A DNA stretch of 64,000 nt from Pirellulaceae bacterium (GTDB lineage Bacteria; Planctomycetota; Planctomycetia; Pirellulales; Pirellulaceae): positions 1-64,000 of the forward strand of contig JAHDXO010000028.1 of the NCBI GenBank assembly GCA_023382975.1. Direction: 5' to 3'. Shown piece by piece: positions 62,529 through 64,000 of this stretch; positions within the stretch are counted from its first letter, which is position 1; the number at the start of each line of letters is the position of its first letter. A model generated the notes under the pieces. That model was not told where the DNA came from. It saw nothing but the letters and a program-made list of their open reading frames with translations, and did not search any database. Position numbers and translations under genes: made by a program.

Positions 62529-63719
62529 ATGCCGAATGACACCGCCGTCTCCGCTCCGTCGCCCATCCTGCAGCTAGGCTATTGCACCAACGTCCACGCC
62601 GGCGCCGATCTGTTGGCGACGCGTGCGAACCTTGAAAAATATGCTTTGGCGGTCAAGCGACAGGTCAATCCCAACTGTCCGATGGGCGTCGGATTGTGGC
62701 TGTCCGCGGAGGCCGTTGGCGAATTGCTGGAGCAAGAACTGATCGAGACGTTTTCCGAGTGGTTGGACGAGGTTGGGTTGGAGCCTTTTACGCTGAACGG
62801 CTTTCCCTACGGAGATTTCCATAGAGATGTCGTCAAGCACGAAGTGTACCAGCCAGATTGGACCAATCCGGACCGGTTGCGGTACACGGATCGCCTGATC
62901 GAAATCCACGATCGATTGTTGGCCCCAGGAGCAGAAGGCAGCATTTCCACCCTGCCGCTGGCTTGGAACCACCCGCCGCTCGACAGTCAGAAACTGGGCA
63001 TGTGCGCCGCCAACCTTCGCTTGGTGGCACACCGCTTGGAACGGCTGGAGCAGGATCGGGGCCGATTGATCTATTTATGCCTTGAGCCCGAACCGGGTTG
63101 TGCGTTGCAGCGCAGCACTGACGTGGTGCAGTTCTTTCAAGACCACCTGCTGGTGGCGGGTGACGAAGACCGGTTGCGCCGCTACATCCGGGTCTGCCAC
63201 GACGTTTGTCACGCTGCGGTGATGTTCGAGGACCAGTCGGAAGTGCTGCAGCGTTACCGAGCCGCCGGAATCCTTGTGGGCAAAGTCCAGGTCTCGTCAG
63301 CCATCGTCCTGCGGCTGAGCGATATCGCTCCGGACGCTCGCGCCGCTGCCATCGAGCAACTGAGTGGCTTTACCGAAGATCGGTATCTCCATCAGACCAT
63401 GGTCCAGCGATCCGAATCCGAGGCCCCCGAGTTCTACGAAGACCTTCCGCTGGCACTCGACAAGCAGCGCCAGTCCGCAGCGTCGGGCGGACAGTGGCGG
63501 GTGCATTATCACGTGCCGATCTACCTGGACCGGTTCGGCGCCTTGGAAACGTCTCAGGCGGATATCGTGCGCTGCTTGGCCGCGGTACGTCACGATTGCA
63601 GCGTGAAGCACTTCGAGGTAGAAACGTACGGGTGGGAGTTGCTGCCCCGCAACCTTCAGCGAACGGGATTGGCCGACGGCATTGCCGAGGAAATCCACTG
63701 GTTGCGCGAACAAATCTAG
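62529..63719 (+). CDS. eboE: EboE-like TIM-barrel protein (metabolite traffic)
   Basis: 396 aa. N-terminal LGYCTNVHAGADLLATRANL is diagnostic of EboE-type proteins, followed by GLWLSAEAVGELLEQELIET, GLEPFTLNGFPYGDFH, LICLEPEPGC-like YLCLEPEPGCALQRSTDVVQ, and FEDQSEVLQRYRAAGILVGK. EboE belongs to the eboABCDEF group, thought to help move hydrophobic metabolites across membranes (with an EboC prenyltransferase). The fold resembles xylose-isomerase-like TIM barrels. Other ebo genes are not in view; the gene downstream is a membrane protein. AT-rich leader without clear promoter. Confidence 0.85.
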   Translation: MPNDTAVSAPSPILQLGYCTNVHAGADLLATRANLEKYALAVKRQVNPNCPMGVGLWLSAEAVGELLEQELIETFSEWLDEVGLEPFTLNGFPYGDFHRDVVKHEVYQPDWTNPDRLRYTDRLIEIHDRLLAPGAEGSISTLPLAWNHPPLDSQKLGMCAANLRLVAHRLERLEQDRGRLIYLCLEPEPGCALQRSTDVVQFFQDHLLVAGDEDRLRRYIRVCHDVCHAAVMFEDQSEVLQRYRAAGILVGKVQVSSAIVLRLSDIAPDARAAAIEQLSGFTEDRYLHQTMVQRSESEAPEFYEDLPLALDKQRQSAASGGQWRVHYHVPIYLDRFGALETSQADIVRCLAAVRHDCSVKHFEVETYGWELLPRNLQRTGLADGIAEEIHWLREQI

Positions 63720-63781
63720 TCTCCGCGGCTGGCCGTCCTTGGTTACTGGTCGCCGCAGCCAACGTCTTGTCCAGGATTCCC

Positions 63782-64000
63782 ATGTCGTCTGAACATCGAC
63801 CGCCATCGCCCAGGCCGAAAGTCCACCGCGCCGTCGGTCCGCGTCTCCGCGCGCTGCTGTACGCCATCTTTGCGCTCGCCGCACTGACCGGCGCCAATTC
63901 GGCCTATCTGGCCAGCATCACGTTCTTGAACTTCCTGTACCATCGCCAGGGATTGTCCTACGAGAACTGGTTCTATTTCATCATGTTCCTGGGGCACGTG
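63782..64000 (+). CDS. N-terminal part of a membrane protein, cut by the window end
   Basis: 73 codons open to the window edge. Basic start MSSEHRPPSPRPKVHRAVG, a membrane helix LLYAIFALAALTGANSAYLA and another beginning ENWFYFIMFLGHV. The phrase 'LTGANSxYL...F...GxxYENWFYxxMFLxH' resembles planctomycete and verrucomicrobial membrane anchors that precede multihaem cytochrome c parts; haem motifs would lie beyond the window. AGGA lies 6 bases before the ATG, 62 bases after eboE. Confidence 0.6.
   Translation, partial: MSSEHRPPSPRPKVHRAVGPRLRALLYAIFALAALTGANSAYLASITFLNFLYHRQGLSYENWFYFIMFLGHV

Overview
The window looks like a planctomycete (Pirellulales-like) chromosome, moderately GC-rich. The evidence is several families typical of that group: secreted sulfatases next to alpha/beta hydrolases and glycoside hydrolases, an LEPRxxL-type giant surface protein, DUF4350-like membrane proteins, EF-hand-tailed secreted enzymes, a Tyr-rich short secreted protein of a kind I associate with this group, and an EboE-type gene. 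No rRNA and no CRISPR array were seen. One tRNA is present.

Layout. 0-3.3 kb is an accessory strip: a hypothetical gene, a BrnT-like toxin plus XRE antitoxin with a readable promoter and operator, dense palindromic repeats and a Fic remnant. 3.3-7.4 kb holds three secreted or exported proteins on the minus strand (beta-helix protein, DUF4185-like, Gfo/Idh/MocA). 7.5-17.4 kb has a sulfatase fragment, a VIT/vWA/TPR protein, two intact sulfatases, two hydrolases and the short Tyr-rich protein. 17.4-18.7 kb carries a sigma-54-type promoter with two tandem palindromes upstream of a Thr/Cys/Pro hexapeptide-repeat secreted protein. 18.7-26.7 kb is a two-gene membrane (DUF4350-like) operon overlapping a PAS/AAA+ sigma-54 activator, then a Ca/Na antiporter. 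26.7-34.4 kb has a HEAT-repeat protein, its coupled partner, and a Tad/Flp-like set (pilin, secretin, two lipoproteins). 34.4-37.6 kb has a tandem acetyl-xylan-esterase-like hydrolase, a dead TIR fragment and tRNA-Ser. 37.6-47.8 kb has a class V aminotransferase followed by a polysaccharide block: esterase, GH29, GH51 and GH95, interrupted by a small unknown operon on the other strand. 47.8-51.4 kb is a defence-like segment: a HEPN pair bracketed by 115-bp direct repeats, then a TIR/NB-ARC/TPR STAND protein. 51.5-61 kb has TspO, a truncated IS21 transposase, a giant LEPR surface protein with a poly-C tract at its start, a membrane protein and an LRR membrane protein, with matching [2Fe-2S]-like gene remnants at both ends. 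61-64 kb has glutaminyl cyclase, SufE, EboE and the start of a membrane protein.

How it may work together. Sulfatases, fucosidases (GH29, GH95), an arabinofuranosidase and several esterases fit degradation of a branched, sulfated and acylated algal-type polysaccharide outside the cell or in the periplasm. This is inferred from family composition, because the genes do not form one operon. The Tad-like genes, the LEPR protein and the sigma-54-linked repeat protein point to surface structures. The toxin-antitoxin pair, HEPN pair and TIR-STAND gene, with dead TIR, Fic, IS21 and sulfatase pieces, point to an actively rearranging defence and accessory content. All positions and motifs were read by eye; family names are by recognition, with no database search.
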